DNA of 41,823 nucleotides. It comes from Clostridiales bacterium. GTDB lineage: Bacteria > Bacillota > Clostridia > Christensenellales > Borkfalkiaceae. Numbering within the stretch: the first letter of the stretch is position 1; every line of letters starts with the position of its first letter. This document shows positions 8,226 through 15,747 of the stretch, in pieces. The stretch covers positions 1 to 41,823 of the forward strand of contig SVIY01000005.1 in assembly GCA_015069265.1 (NCBI GenBank), in the 5' to 3' direction. The notes beneath the pieces were generated by a model. The model did not search any database. It saw only the letters and a program-made list of their open reading frames with translations, and was not told the origin of the DNA. A program made the translations under genes and the position numbers.

Positions 8226-9601
8226 TAGATTTTATTAACTCCTAATCCTACAAGTTTTCCAAAGAACTCGATTGCTTTAATATTTACGTCGTAAACGAGG
8301 AAACTGTGGTGAATTGCACCGTACTCGGAAAGTTCTTCCAAGAACTCTGCAACGGGTTTATTGGGCTTAAACCAACCGCGAACGCTGTGTTCAAATCCAG
8401 GTTCACCTTCACACATTTCAACGTTGGAGAGTAAAAGTTTATACTTGCCGTCGCTATCTTTGTAAACGTTACCAAACACTGCGTTGCCCGTCTTAAACTG
8501 CGCAAAGCCTTTTACTGCAAGTTTAGCGTCGGTATAAACGAAGTTAGATTTTTCAAGTACGGGCTTATCGGTTGCAACCGTATAGTTCATTTCACCCATG
8601 TGACTGATTAAAAGCTTATTGTTTTGCCAATCGGGACAGAAGATTTCAATAAAGGAAACGTCCTTAAACGTCTTTAATAGCGCACCGACAAACGATGCGG
8701 TCAAAACGTCTCCCTCGCCTGCATAACCAATACCTCTTTGCATTGCCTTGCAGCACTCTACGAAGGGCATTGAGCCGAGATTTTTAGTCGTTACGTCAAG
8801 GAAGTTTACCGAGAACGCGTCGAGATTGTTATCATTTACGCCTTGTCTTACCGCAAGAGCAGCCTTTACCGCTTTATCGAGAAGTTCTTCGTCATCGAAA
8901 GTGATAACGTAATCGTTTTTATAGTTTGCTTTTTCTTGTTCTACAGCCTTTTTATCAACGCCCTTAACAAGCGCACTCATCTGCTCGTCGGAGAAGGACA
9001 CGATTTCAATACCGAACGTTTCCATTGCTTCTTCTTTAGAGATGAGGAAGTCGCCCATACCCTTAAAGGAAGCGCCAAACGCACCTACCTTACTGCCCTT
9101 TAACGATTTAGCAGCAACCGCCGCCTTGATAAAGTCAGAAGTCTTTTTGATAACGTCGCTATTGTTTTCATGACCAGCTGCGATAGCGTAGGTTTTGCCC
9201 CTTTGTTTTAAGAGGTTGCACATATCCATAACGCCGTGTATTCCGTGGTTGTTGCCGATAGGACTTGGAGATTGGTTAAAGTTAAGTCCAAACGCTTCAG
9301 TAGAGTCCAAAACAACGATAGGAAGCTCGGTAGACGAGAGCGCTTCGATACTCTCTAAAGAGGGAGAATACGCCATGTGGAGCGTTACGATAACGTCTGC
9401 TCCTTGATTTTCAAAATCAGCAACTGTCTTTTTGAACTCCTCTTCCACTCTACAATAGTCAGTCTTAATAACGTCAAAGCCTTGGTTTTTTAATAACCCA
9501 GCCATTCTGTTATAAAATGCAGTAGTATACGTTCTGTCAGTACCGCAGTCGTCGTAAAGTTTAATGTATAAGGGCAATAAGCCTACTTTAATTTGTTTCA
9601 T
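8225..9601 (-). CDS. L-fucose/L-arabinose isomerase-like protein
   Basis: A 458-residue protein resembling the fucose/arabinose isomerase superfamily: N-terminal Rossmann-like part (VGLLPLYIKLYDD, ADVIVTLHMAYSPSLES, ELPIVVLDS), a middle segment GHENNSDVIKKTSDFIKAA typical of AraA-like substrate loops, KVGAFGASFKGMGDF, and a C-terminal part with AGEGDVLTASFVGALL matching the metal-site region of the fold. Expected to interconvert an aldose and a ketose with Mn2+. The ribosome site is AAAGGAG before ATG 9601. It sits between the amidohydrolases and the kinase. Some members of this superfamily are not isomerases, so the reaction is inferred. Confidence 0.82.
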   Translation of the reverse strand: MKQIKVGLLPLYIKLYDDCGTDRTYTTAFYNRMAGLLKNQGFDVIKTDYCRVEEEFKKTVADFENQGADVIVTLHMAYSPSLESIEALSSTELPIVVLDSTEAFGLNFNQSPSPIGNNHGIHGVMDMCNLLKQRGKTYAIAAGHENNSDVIKKTSDFIKAAVAAKSLKGSKVGAFGASFKGMGDFLISKEEAMETFGIEIVSFSDEQMSALVKGVDKKAVEQEKANYKNDYVITFDDEELLDKAVKAALAVRQGVNDNNLDAFSVNFLDVTTKNLGSMPFVECCKAMQRGIGYAGEGDVLTASFVGALLKTFKDVSFIEIFCPDWQNNKLLISHMGEMNYTVATDKPVLEKSNFVYTDAKLAVKGFAQFKTGNAVFGNVYKDSDGKYKLLLSNVEMCEGEPGFEHSVRGWFKPNKPVAEFLEELSEYGAIHHSFLVYDVNIKAIEFFGKLVGLGVNKI

Positions 9602-9619
9602 CTTTTTTCTCCTTTAAGG

Positions 9620-10642
9620 TTAAATTTTTATGTTGTAAAGTTTTACCGCGTTGCCACACATGATATCTTCAACGTCCGCTTTAGTGAGCGTTAAATCATT
9701 TGCAACCCTCTTAAAACTTCTAATTATTTCGTAAACGAAATTGGTGATATTCTTTTCATCCGTCTCTCTCATATGCGGGTCGCCCGAAACGTCACCGTAT
9801 AAGCCTCTAGGAACGACGTTGATATAATTTCCGTTTTCACTTATTCGATACATTCTCATCTTGGTAACGGGCATATCCGTTCCAAAGATAACGCGTTTTG
9901 TTCCAACCGCCTCTATGCACTTTCTTATAGCCACGTCTTGAACGTTTGCCGAAAAGTCAAAGAGCATATTTTTTGTATTCTTTCCCAAAACTTCGAGCGC
10001 GTCGCCTAAATCTTCGGGACTATACGCTCTGCCGACGTGTGCAACGATTACTTTTGCGTTTGGATATTTTTGTTCTATCTCTAGTAACCTTTTAACGTTG
10101 TCGGGATTTTTTAATCTATCGCGTTTAGAGATATGAAGAACAACTTTTAAGCCGTACTTATCTGCAAACTTAAAATGCTCCTCGGGCATAAAATCGTAAA
10201 TATCGGCATCTGCGCCATTAACCTGCGGGTTGCAATTATCGCAATATGGTTTAAGTCCGTCAAAACGATTGAGAACGTGTTCTTCTAGATACTCCGCACT
10301 CATATCGTACGCGGTACAAAATAATCCTGGAAGTCCGTTCTTTTTCATAACCTCTTCGGTGTAAACGTTACTCTCTTTAATTTTCCCCGAAACGTTACCT
10401 AGTAAAACGGGGATAACGCGCTTACCCTTAAACATGGTGCTATAAGTTGACTGCAAGTCTTCAATAGGACAGGTCGCCCCAACCCTATAAATCCACTTGG
10501 TTGCCCCGTCTTTTTGATAATCGTATAAATGCTCTTCAGTGCAAATATGAACGTGCGAATCTACGATTGTACTGGGCAAAAATTCTTGCAATTCTTCTTC
10601 GTATACCCTTTTATCGTAATCGCTCATTTGATAGCCAAACAT
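9620..10642 (-). CDS. Amidohydrolase-2 family protein, second tandem copy
   Basis: A 340-residue TIM-barrel hydrolase of the ACMSD/COG2159 group. Start chosen at 10642 (MFGYQMSDYDKRVYEEEL) because GGGGGTAATT precedes it, the longer frame would overlap the upstream gene, and the length then equals the neighbouring paralogue. Metal and catalytic motifs: VDSHVHI near the N-terminus, VVLHISKRDR, IVAHVGRAYSPEDLG, and FGTDMP late. Family members hydrolyse lactones or decarboxylate ring-cleavage acids. In a sugar operon a lactonase or ring-opening role is reasonable but unproven. Confidence 0.85.
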   Translation of the reverse strand: MFGYQMSDYDKRVYEEELQEFLPSTIVDSHVHICTEEHLYDYQKDGATKWIYRVGATCPIEDLQSTYSTMFKGKRVIPVLLGNVSGKIKESNVYTEEVMKKNGLPGLFCTAYDMSAEYLEEHVLNRFDGLKPYCDNCNPQVNGADADIYDFMPEEHFKFADKYGLKVVLHISKRDRLKNPDNVKRLLEIEQKYPNAKVIVAHVGRAYSPEDLGDALEVLGKNTKNMLFDFSANVQDVAIRKCIEAVGTKRVIFGTDMPVTKMRMYRISENGNYINVVPRGLYGDVSGDPHMRETDEKNITNFVYEIIRSFKRVANDLTLTKADVEDIMCGNAVKLYNIKI

Positions 10643-10652
10643 AATTACCCCC

Positions 10653-11675
10653 TTAAAACTTGATGCCGTAAAGTTCGGTGGCATTCTTCCACATAATATT
10701 GTCGATATCTTCTTTTGTTAGACCGAGATTAATCGCAGCCTTCTTAAACGCACGCAAGGTTTCGTAAGTGAAGTTGGTAACGTTTTTCTCGTCCGTCTCT
10801 CTCATGTGTATGTCCCCCGTAACGTCGCCGTACATTCCGCGAGGTACAACGTTTATGTAGTTGCCGTTCTCGCTTATTCTATACATTCTCATCTTGCTAA
10901 TTGGCATATCCGTGCCAAACAATACTCTCTTACTACCCATAAGGTCGATACACTTTTCTATTGCGTATGAAAAGGTGTTTGCGCAAAAATCGAACATCAT
11001 GTTTTTGGTGTTCTTTTGCAAAGTTTCAAGCGCGTCGCCGAGGTCTTCGGGACTATACGCTCTACCGATATGCGCAACGATAAGTTTTACATTTGGATAT
11101 TTTTGTTCAATCTCGATAAGTTGCTTAATGTTGGTGGGGTTTTTAAGTCTATCGTCTTTGGAAATATGTAATACCACCTTCCATCCGTGTTTATCACAAA
11201 CCTTTAGGTGTTCTTCGGGAAGGAAATCAAAAATCTCCGCATCGCTTCCCTTAACCGCAGGGTTGCAACTGTTAAGATATGGTTTTAAGCCTTGGAACCC
11301 CCCTTTTATAACTTGCTCTTCAACAAACTCCGCACTGTCGATAAATCTATTCATAAAGAGCGTGGGATAACCCTTTTCCTTGCCCACCTTTGAAATATAC
11401 GCGTTGCTTTCGGGAACGTGACCGCTAGGCGTACCAAAAATAACGGGAATAGTTTTCTTGCCGGGGTACATATCGAGATAGGTTTGTTCCAAATCTTCAA
11501 TACTGCACTCATCGTAAACGTAGTTTGTCCAAGAATTTTTGCCACCCTTTTTTTCTATTCTGTGTTCGGGCAAGAATACGTGGGTATGCGTGTCCACGAT
11601 TTTGTCGGGCAAAAAATCAAAAAGCTCTTCTTCGTAAACCTTCTTGTCGTAATCAGTTCTCTTAAAGCCGTACAT
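10653..11675 (-). CDS. Amidohydrolase-2 family protein, first tandem copy
   Basis: A 340-residue paralogue of the next gene, first of the operon. Start chosen at 11675 (MYGFKRTDYDKKVYEEEL), with GGAG seven bases upstream; the ATG four codons earlier overlaps that ribosome site. Same motifs as its copy: VDTHTHVF, VVLHISKDDR, IVAHIGRAYSPEDLG, FGTDMPISKMRMYR, and a shared C-terminal NGNYINVVPRG stretch. Differences cluster between the first metal motif and the barrel core (about residues 35-110), which may set substrate. Probably cytosolic and metal-dependent. Confidence 0.85.
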   Translation of the reverse strand: MYGFKRTDYDKKVYEEELFDFLPDKIVDTHTHVFLPEHRIEKKGGKNSWTNYVYDECSIEDLEQTYLDMYPGKKTIPVIFGTPSGHVPESNAYISKVGKEKGYPTLFMNRFIDSAEFVEEQVIKGGFQGLKPYLNSCNPAVKGSDAEIFDFLPEEHLKVCDKHGWKVVLHISKDDRLKNPTNIKQLIEIEQKYPNVKLIVAHIGRAYSPEDLGDALETLQKNTKNMMFDFCANTFSYAIEKCIDLMGSKRVLFGTDMPISKMRMYRISENGNYINVVPRGMYGDVTGDIHMRETDEKNVTNFTYETLRAFKKAAINLGLTKEDIDNIMWKNATELYGIKF

Positions 11676-11705
11676 ACTTTTCTCCATAAAAAATTATTTT
11701 CGTTC

Positions 11706-11727
11706 ATTATAATTTTACTACCGTAAA
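11706..11727 (-). promoter_or_regulatory. Candidate -10 box and palindrome before the amidohydrolase operon
   Basis: TATAAT (11706-11711) on the minus strand would start transcription near 11699, a short leader ahead of GGAG and the start. No good -35 is present at 16-18 bases; instead a palindrome TTTAC-ggta-GTAAA (11714-11727) abuts the -10. A poor -35 with a palindrome suggests activator or repressor control. A second option, TTGATA (11775-11780), 17 bases, TATAGG (11752-11757), is also possible. Confidence 0.4.
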
Positions 11728-11776
11728 GTTAATATGTAAATGACTTTTTTCCCTATAAATATGGAAAATTGTCATA

Positions 11777-11811
11777 TCAAAAATATCCCCGCATTTTTAT
11801 GCGGAGATATT
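11777..11811 (-). terminator. Terminator of deoR-family gene
   Basis: A 12-13 bp stem (AATATCTCCGCAT with ATGCGGGGATATT, 11782-11811, one G-U) with a four-base loop, followed by TTTTT on the minus strand. It isolates the regulator from the amidohydrolase operon. Confidence 0.85.
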
Positions 11812-11817
11812 TTATGG

Positions 11818-11850
11818 TTTTGATTGATTTTTTTATTGTTTTGAGCGATT
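11818..11850 (+). promoter_or_regulatory. Two putative DeoR operator half-sites
   Basis: TTTTGATTGATTT (11818-11830) and TTTTGAGCGATT (11839-11850) are direct copies of one motif, 21 bases apart start to start (two helical turns). They lie just past the regulator stop codon. The same motif occurs between the divergent promoters and before the esterase gene. Confidence 0.55.
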
Positions 11851-11853
11851 CAA

Positions 11854-12645
11854 TCACTTGTTTGCGATACGTAAATTTATACCTAGGTCGGTAAAAACCT
11901 TTTTTGCTTCTGGTGAAATGTTTTGGTCGGCAATAACAAGCGAAATATCCTTTCCGTCCGAAAATTTAATGACGGTTGCTTTTTGGTATTTATGCGAATC
12001 CATTAAGATTATGGAATTATCCGAGCGCTCTATTGCCGTTTCACAAATTTTTGCAGACTCGAAGTCGGTGGTGGTAAAGCCTGCGATTTTGTTAAAACCG
12101 TCAGTTCCTAAAAAGCATTTATCGAAATGGCAGTCGCGCATAGCGCGTTCTGCCATATAACCGCAAAAGTCTTTCCTGTTCGGGCGATAAGTTCCGCCGA
12201 TAAGGGTAACTTCAGCAAGGTTATTTAGGATATTTATTATCATATACGAATTTGTAAAAACGCTGATATTTTCTATGGTTTTTTGCCTCAAAGCTTCGGC
12301 TAGTGCCATACTGAATAAACATATCGTCGTACCCGAGTCTAAAAATAAAACGTCCCCGTTTTTAACCACCTTTACCGCCTCTTCTGCGATAATCTTTTTT
12401 TCCTTAACGTAAAGCTCTTGCGACGCTTCGTAACGGTAAAAATTATAGGTGCTATCGGGAAGAGAAATCTTGCCGTGTGAACGTATCCCCAGTCCCTTTT
12501 TTTCCATACGGGTAAAAAGCCGTCTTGCAGTCGCTTCACTAATATTAAATTTTTTAACCGCCTCTTTTAAAGTCACGCAACCGTTAAGTTGCAACTCTTT
12601 AAGCAATATATTTTCGCCTGCGATTGTTTTTCTTACCTTTTCCAT
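11854..12645 (-). CDS. DeoR/GlpR-family transcriptional regulator
   Basis: A 263-residue sugar-phosphate-responsive repressor. The N-terminal winged helix covers about residues 10-60 (GCVTLKEAVKKFNISEATARRLFTRME split over helix 2-3, then IRSHGKISL). The C-terminal sensor domain has VLFLDSGTT, TNSYMIIN, LIGGTYRPNRKDFCG, FLGTDGF, and LMDSHKYQK, the usual phosphate-ligand loops of the family. It is transcribed divergently from the TIM-like/yjbQ pair and away from the amidohydrolase operon, so it very likely controls both. Its own TTGACA-17-TAAAAT promoter contains two copies of the putative operator, pointing to autorepression. The effector is probably a phosphorylated intermediate made by the FGGY kinase. 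Confidence 0.92.
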   Translation of the reverse strand: MEKVRKTIAGENILLKELQLNGCVTLKEAVKKFNISEATARRLFTRMEKKGLGIRSHGKISLPDSTYNFYRYEASQELYVKEKKIIAEEAVKVVKNGDVLFLDSGTTICLFSMALAEALRQKTIENISVFTNSYMIINILNNLAEVTLIGGTYRPNRKDFCGYMAERAMRDCHFDKCFLGTDGFNKIAGFTTTDFESAKICETAIERSDNSIILMDSHKYQKATVIKFSDGKDISLVIADQNISPEAKKVFTDLGINLRIANK

Positions 12646-12672
12646 TTAATCTCCAACCCTAAATTTATATAA

Positions 12673-12701
12673 ATTTTACCACAAATCGCTCATTTTGTCA
12701 A
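12673..12701 (-). promoter_or_regulatory. Promoter of the deoR-family gene
   Basis: TTGACA (12696-12701), 17 bases, TAAAAT (12673-12678). The spacer carries one TGAGCGATTTG operator copy and a second copy lies just upstream. Confidence 0.85.
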
Positions 12702-12757
12702 TTAATTCGCTCAAAATTTGTGATTTTTATGAATTTTCTTGACAAAATCAATCAAAA
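12680..12757 (-). promoter_or_regulatory. Operator region between divergent promoters
   Basis: Three minus-strand copies of the same motif: AAAATGAGCGATT (12684-12696), TTTTGAGCGAATT (12704-12716) and TTTTGATTGATTTT (12744-12757), spaced 20 and 41 bases. The first two are bracketed by CACAAAT (12680-12686) and ATTTGTG (12716-12722). The sites fall in the spacers of both divergent promoters, so a bound DeoR protein would block both. Confidence 0.65.
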
Positions 12758-12768
12758 ATAACTATGAT
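12739..12768 (+). promoter_or_regulatory. Promoter of the TIM-like/yjbQ operon
   Basis: TTGACA (12739-12744), 18 bases, TATGAT (12763-12768). The spacer holds an operator copy. Confidence 0.75.
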
Positions 12769-12792
12769 AATGAAAAAACCTAGGAGAGAGAT

Positions 12793-13500
12793 ATGAAAAA
12801 GATTAGAACTCCGTTCTTTGAAATCGGAACAAAAAACTATATTTATGGCGACGACGTCTTAAAGCTTGCAATGGCTGCCGACAAAATGGCTGAAAAATAC
12901 GATATCGACGTATTAATGACCACGCCATACGCAGACATTAGACGCGTTGCAGAAAACACCAAAAACCTTATAATCATTGCACCTTACATGGACACCCTTT
13001 ATCCCGGCAGAGGTATGGCGGCAGTTCTTCCCGAAAGCTTAAAGGCTGCAGGTGCACACGGCGTTGTTATCAACCACTGCGAAAAGCCTATGTCTCTCCC
13101 ACAAATGAAAGACACCATTAAAAGAGCTAGAGAAATGGACTTTATCGTGTTTGCTTGCGCAGACACCACGGCGGAGGCTCAAGCACTTGCACACTTAAAG
13201 CCCGACATCATTAACCCCGAACCCAGCGAACTTATCGGTGGCAACGGCGGTCAAGTTAGCGATATGGGATTTGTTAAGAAAACCATCGATGCAATCAAGG
13301 CTATCGACCCCGAAATTTACGTTGAACAAGCAGCAGGAATCACCACGGGAGAACAAGTTTACGATTTTATTATGGCTGGCTCCGAAGGTGCTGGTGCTGC
13401 AAGTGGAATTTGTAACGCAGCTGACCCCATTAAAACTATGGAAGAAATGATTGCGGCAACAAGACGTGCTGCAGACGACCTTAAAAAATTAGGAAAATAG
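12793..13500 (+). CDS. Triose-phosphate-isomerase-like sugar phosphate isomerase
   Basis: A 235-residue TIM-family protein, short like archaeal TIM and like the tetrulose-phosphate isomerases of erythritol pathways. Catalytic residues can be placed: Lys14 (GTKNY), His95 in VINHCEKP (NHSE in classical TIM), and Glu143 in NPEPSELIGG; a C-terminal phosphate site GAGAASGI is present. The ribosome site is TAGGAGAGAG. First gene of a plus-strand operon under the operator-bearing promoter, 10 bases before the YjbQ gene. Housekeeping TPI is possible, but the sugar-gene setting and DeoR control favour a specialised substrate such as a tetrulose or pentulose phosphate. Confidence 0.85.
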   Translation: MKKIRTPFFEIGTKNYIYGDDVLKLAMAADKMAEKYDIDVLMTTPYADIRRVAENTKNLIIIAPYMDTLYPGRGMAAVLPESLKAAGAHGVVINHCEKPMSLPQMKDTIKRAREMDFIVFACADTTAEAQALAHLKPDIINPEPSELIGGNGGQVSDMGFVKKTIDAIKAIDPEIYVEQAAGITTGEQVYDFIMAGSEGAGAASGICNAADPIKTMEEMIAATRRAADDLKKLGK

Positions 13501-13510
13501 GAGAAAAATT

Positions 13511-14005
13511 ATGCTTTTTAAGAATAAGATTAAAGTTGAATCAGACCACAAGGAAGTTACCTTCCACAACGTAACCGCAGCAGTTAAAGAAACGGTTAAA
13601 AATTCGGGCATTAAAGACGGTATCGTAGTCGTTTACTCTCACCACACCACTTGTTCTGTTATCACCCAAGAATGCGCTTTCGATATGTCTATGACGGGTA
13701 GAGAAACCCTCCAACAAGACCTCGTTGACGTGTTTGAAAAGATTTGCCCCTCTTATACTAGAGAAGGACTTTACCTCCACCCCGGCCCCAAGGCGTTAAA
13801 GTTTGCTGAAGAGCACGGAGAAGACGCACGCGGTTGCCATAACACCGAAGCACACCTTATCTCATCAATCATCGGCAGAAACGTTACCGCCGTTATCGAC
13901 GACGGTGAGATTGACCTCGGCGAATTTGGATTTATCTACTTTATCGACTGGGATAAAACCCGTGGCAGAACGAGAACTGTTCAAATTATGGTTATAGGCG
14001 AATAA
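13511..14005 (+). CDS. YjbQ/UPF0047 family protein
   Basis: A 164-residue protein of the YjbQ family, annotated elsewhere as secondary thiamine-phosphate synthase because of a weak complementing activity. Motifs: SHHTTCSVITQE (conserved HTT...E), RETLQQDLVDVFE, HGEDARGCHNTEAHLISS (the NxxAHL block), and the closing RTRTVQIMVIGE. GGAG lies eight bases upstream. Its place directly behind the TIM-like gene, inside a DeoR-controlled sugar locus, argues for a role in carbohydrate or damaged-metabolite chemistry and against a dedicated thiamine role. No thiamine gene is nearby. Confidence 0.88.
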   Translation: MLFKNKIKVESDHKEVTFHNVTAAVKETVKNSGIKDGIVVVYSHHTTCSVITQECAFDMSMTGRETLQQDLVDVFEKICPSYTREGLYLHPGPKALKFAEEHGEDARGCHNTEAHLISSIIGRNVTAVIDDGEIDLGEFGFIYFIDWDKTRGRTRTVQIMVIGE

Positions 14006-14021
14006 TATAAAATCATAAAAA

Positions 14022-14044
14022 AACCGCTACGAAAGCGGTTTTTT
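14022..14044 (+). terminator. Terminator between yjbQ-family and DUF4432 genes
   Basis: AACCGCT (14022-14028) pairs with AGCGGTT (14034-14040), then a T run. A TATAAT at 14049-14054 follows without a clear -35, so the next gene may be read by partial read-through. Confidence 0.8.
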
Positions 14045-14073
14045 GTTGTATAATATCTTTGGAGGTATTAGTC

Positions 14074-14979
14074 ATGGAAAAACAAAAACTTGGTAACGTA
14101 AAGCAAATAATTTCCGCATACCAAATGGAAATGAAAGACGGCTCCTCAAGTGGCAAAAGGTTCGTGCTGGTGCATAACGGCGGTTTAGAGGTGGCTTTTA
14201 ACGCCGACAATGCGCTCGATATCGCTTGGGTAAAATACTATGGACAAAACATTTCCTTTTTGTCAAAAGTAGGCTTTAATAGTAATGCAGGTGTTTTCCG
14301 TCAAAAGTTTGAGGGCGGATTCTTATATACTTGCGGTATTGATAACGTAAGCGGTTGCGAAAGCGATAAAATCGTTCACGGCAGTTTACACCACAAAAAA
14401 GCGCAAAACGTAAACGTAAAAACGGACGACGAAAAAGTTGTTGTCAGTGCAGAAGTCGTTAACTCTTACCTCTTTGGCGATAACGTTTTGATGACTAGAA
14501 ATTATATTGTTTATAGCGACAAAATTGAAGTTCACGACAGTCTTAAAAACGAGGGCTTTACCCCAGCGGACTACGTTATACTCTATCACGTTAACTTTGG
14601 TTACCCCATGCTTGATAAGGGCATGGAACTTGCCTTTGATGAAAAAGAGACTATCCCTGCAAACGAAAAGACAAAGAATACTCTTCATCTAGCAAAGGTT
14701 ATCACCGACCCCGTTCTTAACGATACCGAAGACCTTTATTATCATATCTTAAATAAGGGCGCGGTTAAACTTAAAAACGATAAAATCGGCATTGAGGTCG
14801 ATATGAGTTTTGACACCAAATCTTTCCCCTATCTTGTTGAATGGAGAAACCTAGTGCCTGGGGACTACGTTTTAGGTATTGAGCCTTCCACCACCCGCTT
14901 TGACGAGTATAAAAAGAACACGCTTTCCCCCAACCAAACTGACAACTTTGACATCGCCTTTGATTTTAAGAAATTTTAA
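14074..14979 (+). CDS. DUF4432 aldose-1-epimerase-like protein
   Basis: A 301-residue beta-sandwich protein of the galactose-mutarotase superfamily. Start taken at ATG 14074 behind GGAGG (14061-14065); an upstream in-frame TTG overlaps that site. Seen: GGLEVAFNADNALDIAWVKY, FLSKVGFNSNAG, FEGGFLYTCGIDNVSG, VHGSLHHKKA, YHVNFGYPML, and LGIEPSTTRFDEYKK. This pattern matches DUF4432 relatives, which are believed to mutarotate or bind sugars. Third plus-strand gene of the locus after a hairpin, closed by a strong terminator. Confidence 0.83.
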   Translation: MEKQKLGNVKQIISAYQMEMKDGSSSGKRFVLVHNGGLEVAFNADNALDIAWVKYYGQNISFLSKVGFNSNAGVFRQKFEGGFLYTCGIDNVSGCESDKIVHGSLHHKKAQNVNVKTDDEKVVVSAEVVNSYLFGDNVLMTRNYIVYSDKIEVHDSLKNEGFTPADYVILYHVNFGYPMLDKGMELAFDEKETIPANEKTKNTLHLAKVITDPVLNDTEDLYYHILNKGAVKLKNDKIGIEVDMSFDTKSFPYLVEWRNLVPGDYVLGIEPSTTRFDEYKKNTLSPNQTDNFDIAFDFKKF

Positions 14980-15002
14980 TTAAAGTTTACATTTAAGAAA
15001 CT

Positions 15003-15036
15003 ACACCCCGAAGGAAACCCTTTCGGGGTGTTTTTA
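15003..15036 (+). terminator. Terminator after DUF4432 gene (copy A of a matching pair)
   Basis: ACACCCCGAA (15003-15012) pairs with TTCGGGGTGT (15022-15031), followed by TTTTTATT. Nearly the same hairpin sits after doc at 15748-15780. Confidence 0.9.
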
Positions 15037-15061
15037 TTGAAAAAAATTTCCAAAAGTTTAT

Positions 15062-15097
15062 AAAATAGGTTGAATTTATCCTATTTTTGTGTATAAT
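15062..15097 (+). promoter_or_regulatory. Phd-Doc promoter with overlapping palindromic operator
   Basis: TTGAAT (15070-15075), 16 bases, TATAAT (15092-15097). A perfect inverted repeat AAAATAGG (15062-15069) / CCTATTTT (15080-15087) spans the -35 box, as expected for autorepression by an antitoxin. Confidence 0.75.
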
Positions 15098-15119
15098 AGT
15101 ATTAGTAGGAGGTCTAAAA

Positions 15120-15356
15120 ATGAAAACGGATACCAAAAATCTTGTATCGATAACCGATGCAAACCAGAACTTTTCAAAAGTTGTGAAAAAGGTTGAGCAA
15201 AACGGAGACGTTATAATATTAAAGAATAACAAACCGCAATACGTCGTTTCTAAATTTGAAGAAAACAAGCTTCCTAATGAAATGGAAATGTTAACTATTG
15301 TTGCAAAAATAATTTTAACAGAGCATATAGACGCATTTAAGGAGCTTGCACGATGA
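15120..15356 (+). CDS. phd: Phd/YefM-family antitoxin
   Basis: A 78-residue antitoxin. Start at ATG 15120 behind AGGAGGTCTAAAA. The N-terminal Phd DNA-binding fold shows SITDANQNFSKVVKKVEQNG, the central VIILKNNKPQYVVSKFEE is the usual second strand pair, and the C-terminal tail (LTEHIDAFKELAR) would wrap the toxin. The stop overlaps the toxin start (ATGA), so the two are translationally coupled. It should repress its own promoter through the palindrome at 15062-15087. Confidence 0.9.
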   Translation: MKTDTKNLVSITDANQNFSKVVKKVEQNGDVIILKNNKPQYVVSKFEENKLPNEMEMLTIVAKIILTEHIDAFKELAR

Positions 15357-15733
15357 TTAAGTTCAATAAAGAAAAGGTTTTATTACTACAACAGCTTGTT
15401 ATCGAATCTAGTGGCGGTGGTGCGGGCGTTAGAGACTTTGGGCTTTTAGATTCTGCAATCGAGTCTGCCTATCAAACCTTTGGTGGCGAAGAGCTTTACC
15501 CTACCAAGGAAGAAAAAGGTGCAAGGCTTGGCTTCAACCTTGTTTCCAACCACGCATTTGTTGACGGTAATAAAAGAATAGGCTTACTTGTTATGTTGTC
15601 TTTTTTAGCAATTAACGGCATAAACGTTAAGTACACTGACCAAGACCTTGTGTATGTCGGTCTTTCACTAGCTGACGGAAAAATGTCTTACGAAGAATTG
15701 CTTAATTGGATAAAAGAACACAAGCAAAATTGA
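15353..15733 (+). CDS. doc: Doc/Fic-family toxin
   Basis: A 126-residue death-on-curing toxin. The Fic loop reads HAFVDGNKRIG (His67, Asp71, Lys74, Arg75). The NKR ending marks the Doc branch, whose known member phosphorylates EF-Tu, whereas AMP-transferring Fic proteins have GNGR. The N-terminal RDFGLLDSAIESAYQTFGG is also typical of Doc. It forms a two-gene cassette with the antitoxin between two similar terminators. Chromosomal Phd-Doc pairs may act in phage defence or be passive stable cassettes. Confidence 0.92.
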   Translation: MIKFNKEKVLLLQQLVIESSGGGAGVRDFGLLDSAIESAYQTFGGEELYPTKEEKGARLGFNLVSNHAFVDGNKRIGLLVMLSFLAINGINVKYTDQDLVYVGLSLADGKMSYEELLNWIKEHKQN

Positions 15734-15747
15734 TTTAGAATCAAAAC

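Noticed and set aside
10861..11370. 169-codon plus-strand frame opposite the first amidohydrolase
   Set aside because: Antisense to a well-supported enzyme gene, no family features.
12793..13500. Calling the TIM-like gene the housekeeping tpiA
   Set aside because: Short archaeal-like form with NHCEKP and PEPSELIG, under DeoR control and not among glycolytic genes; kept as a sugar-phosphate isomerase of unknown substrate.
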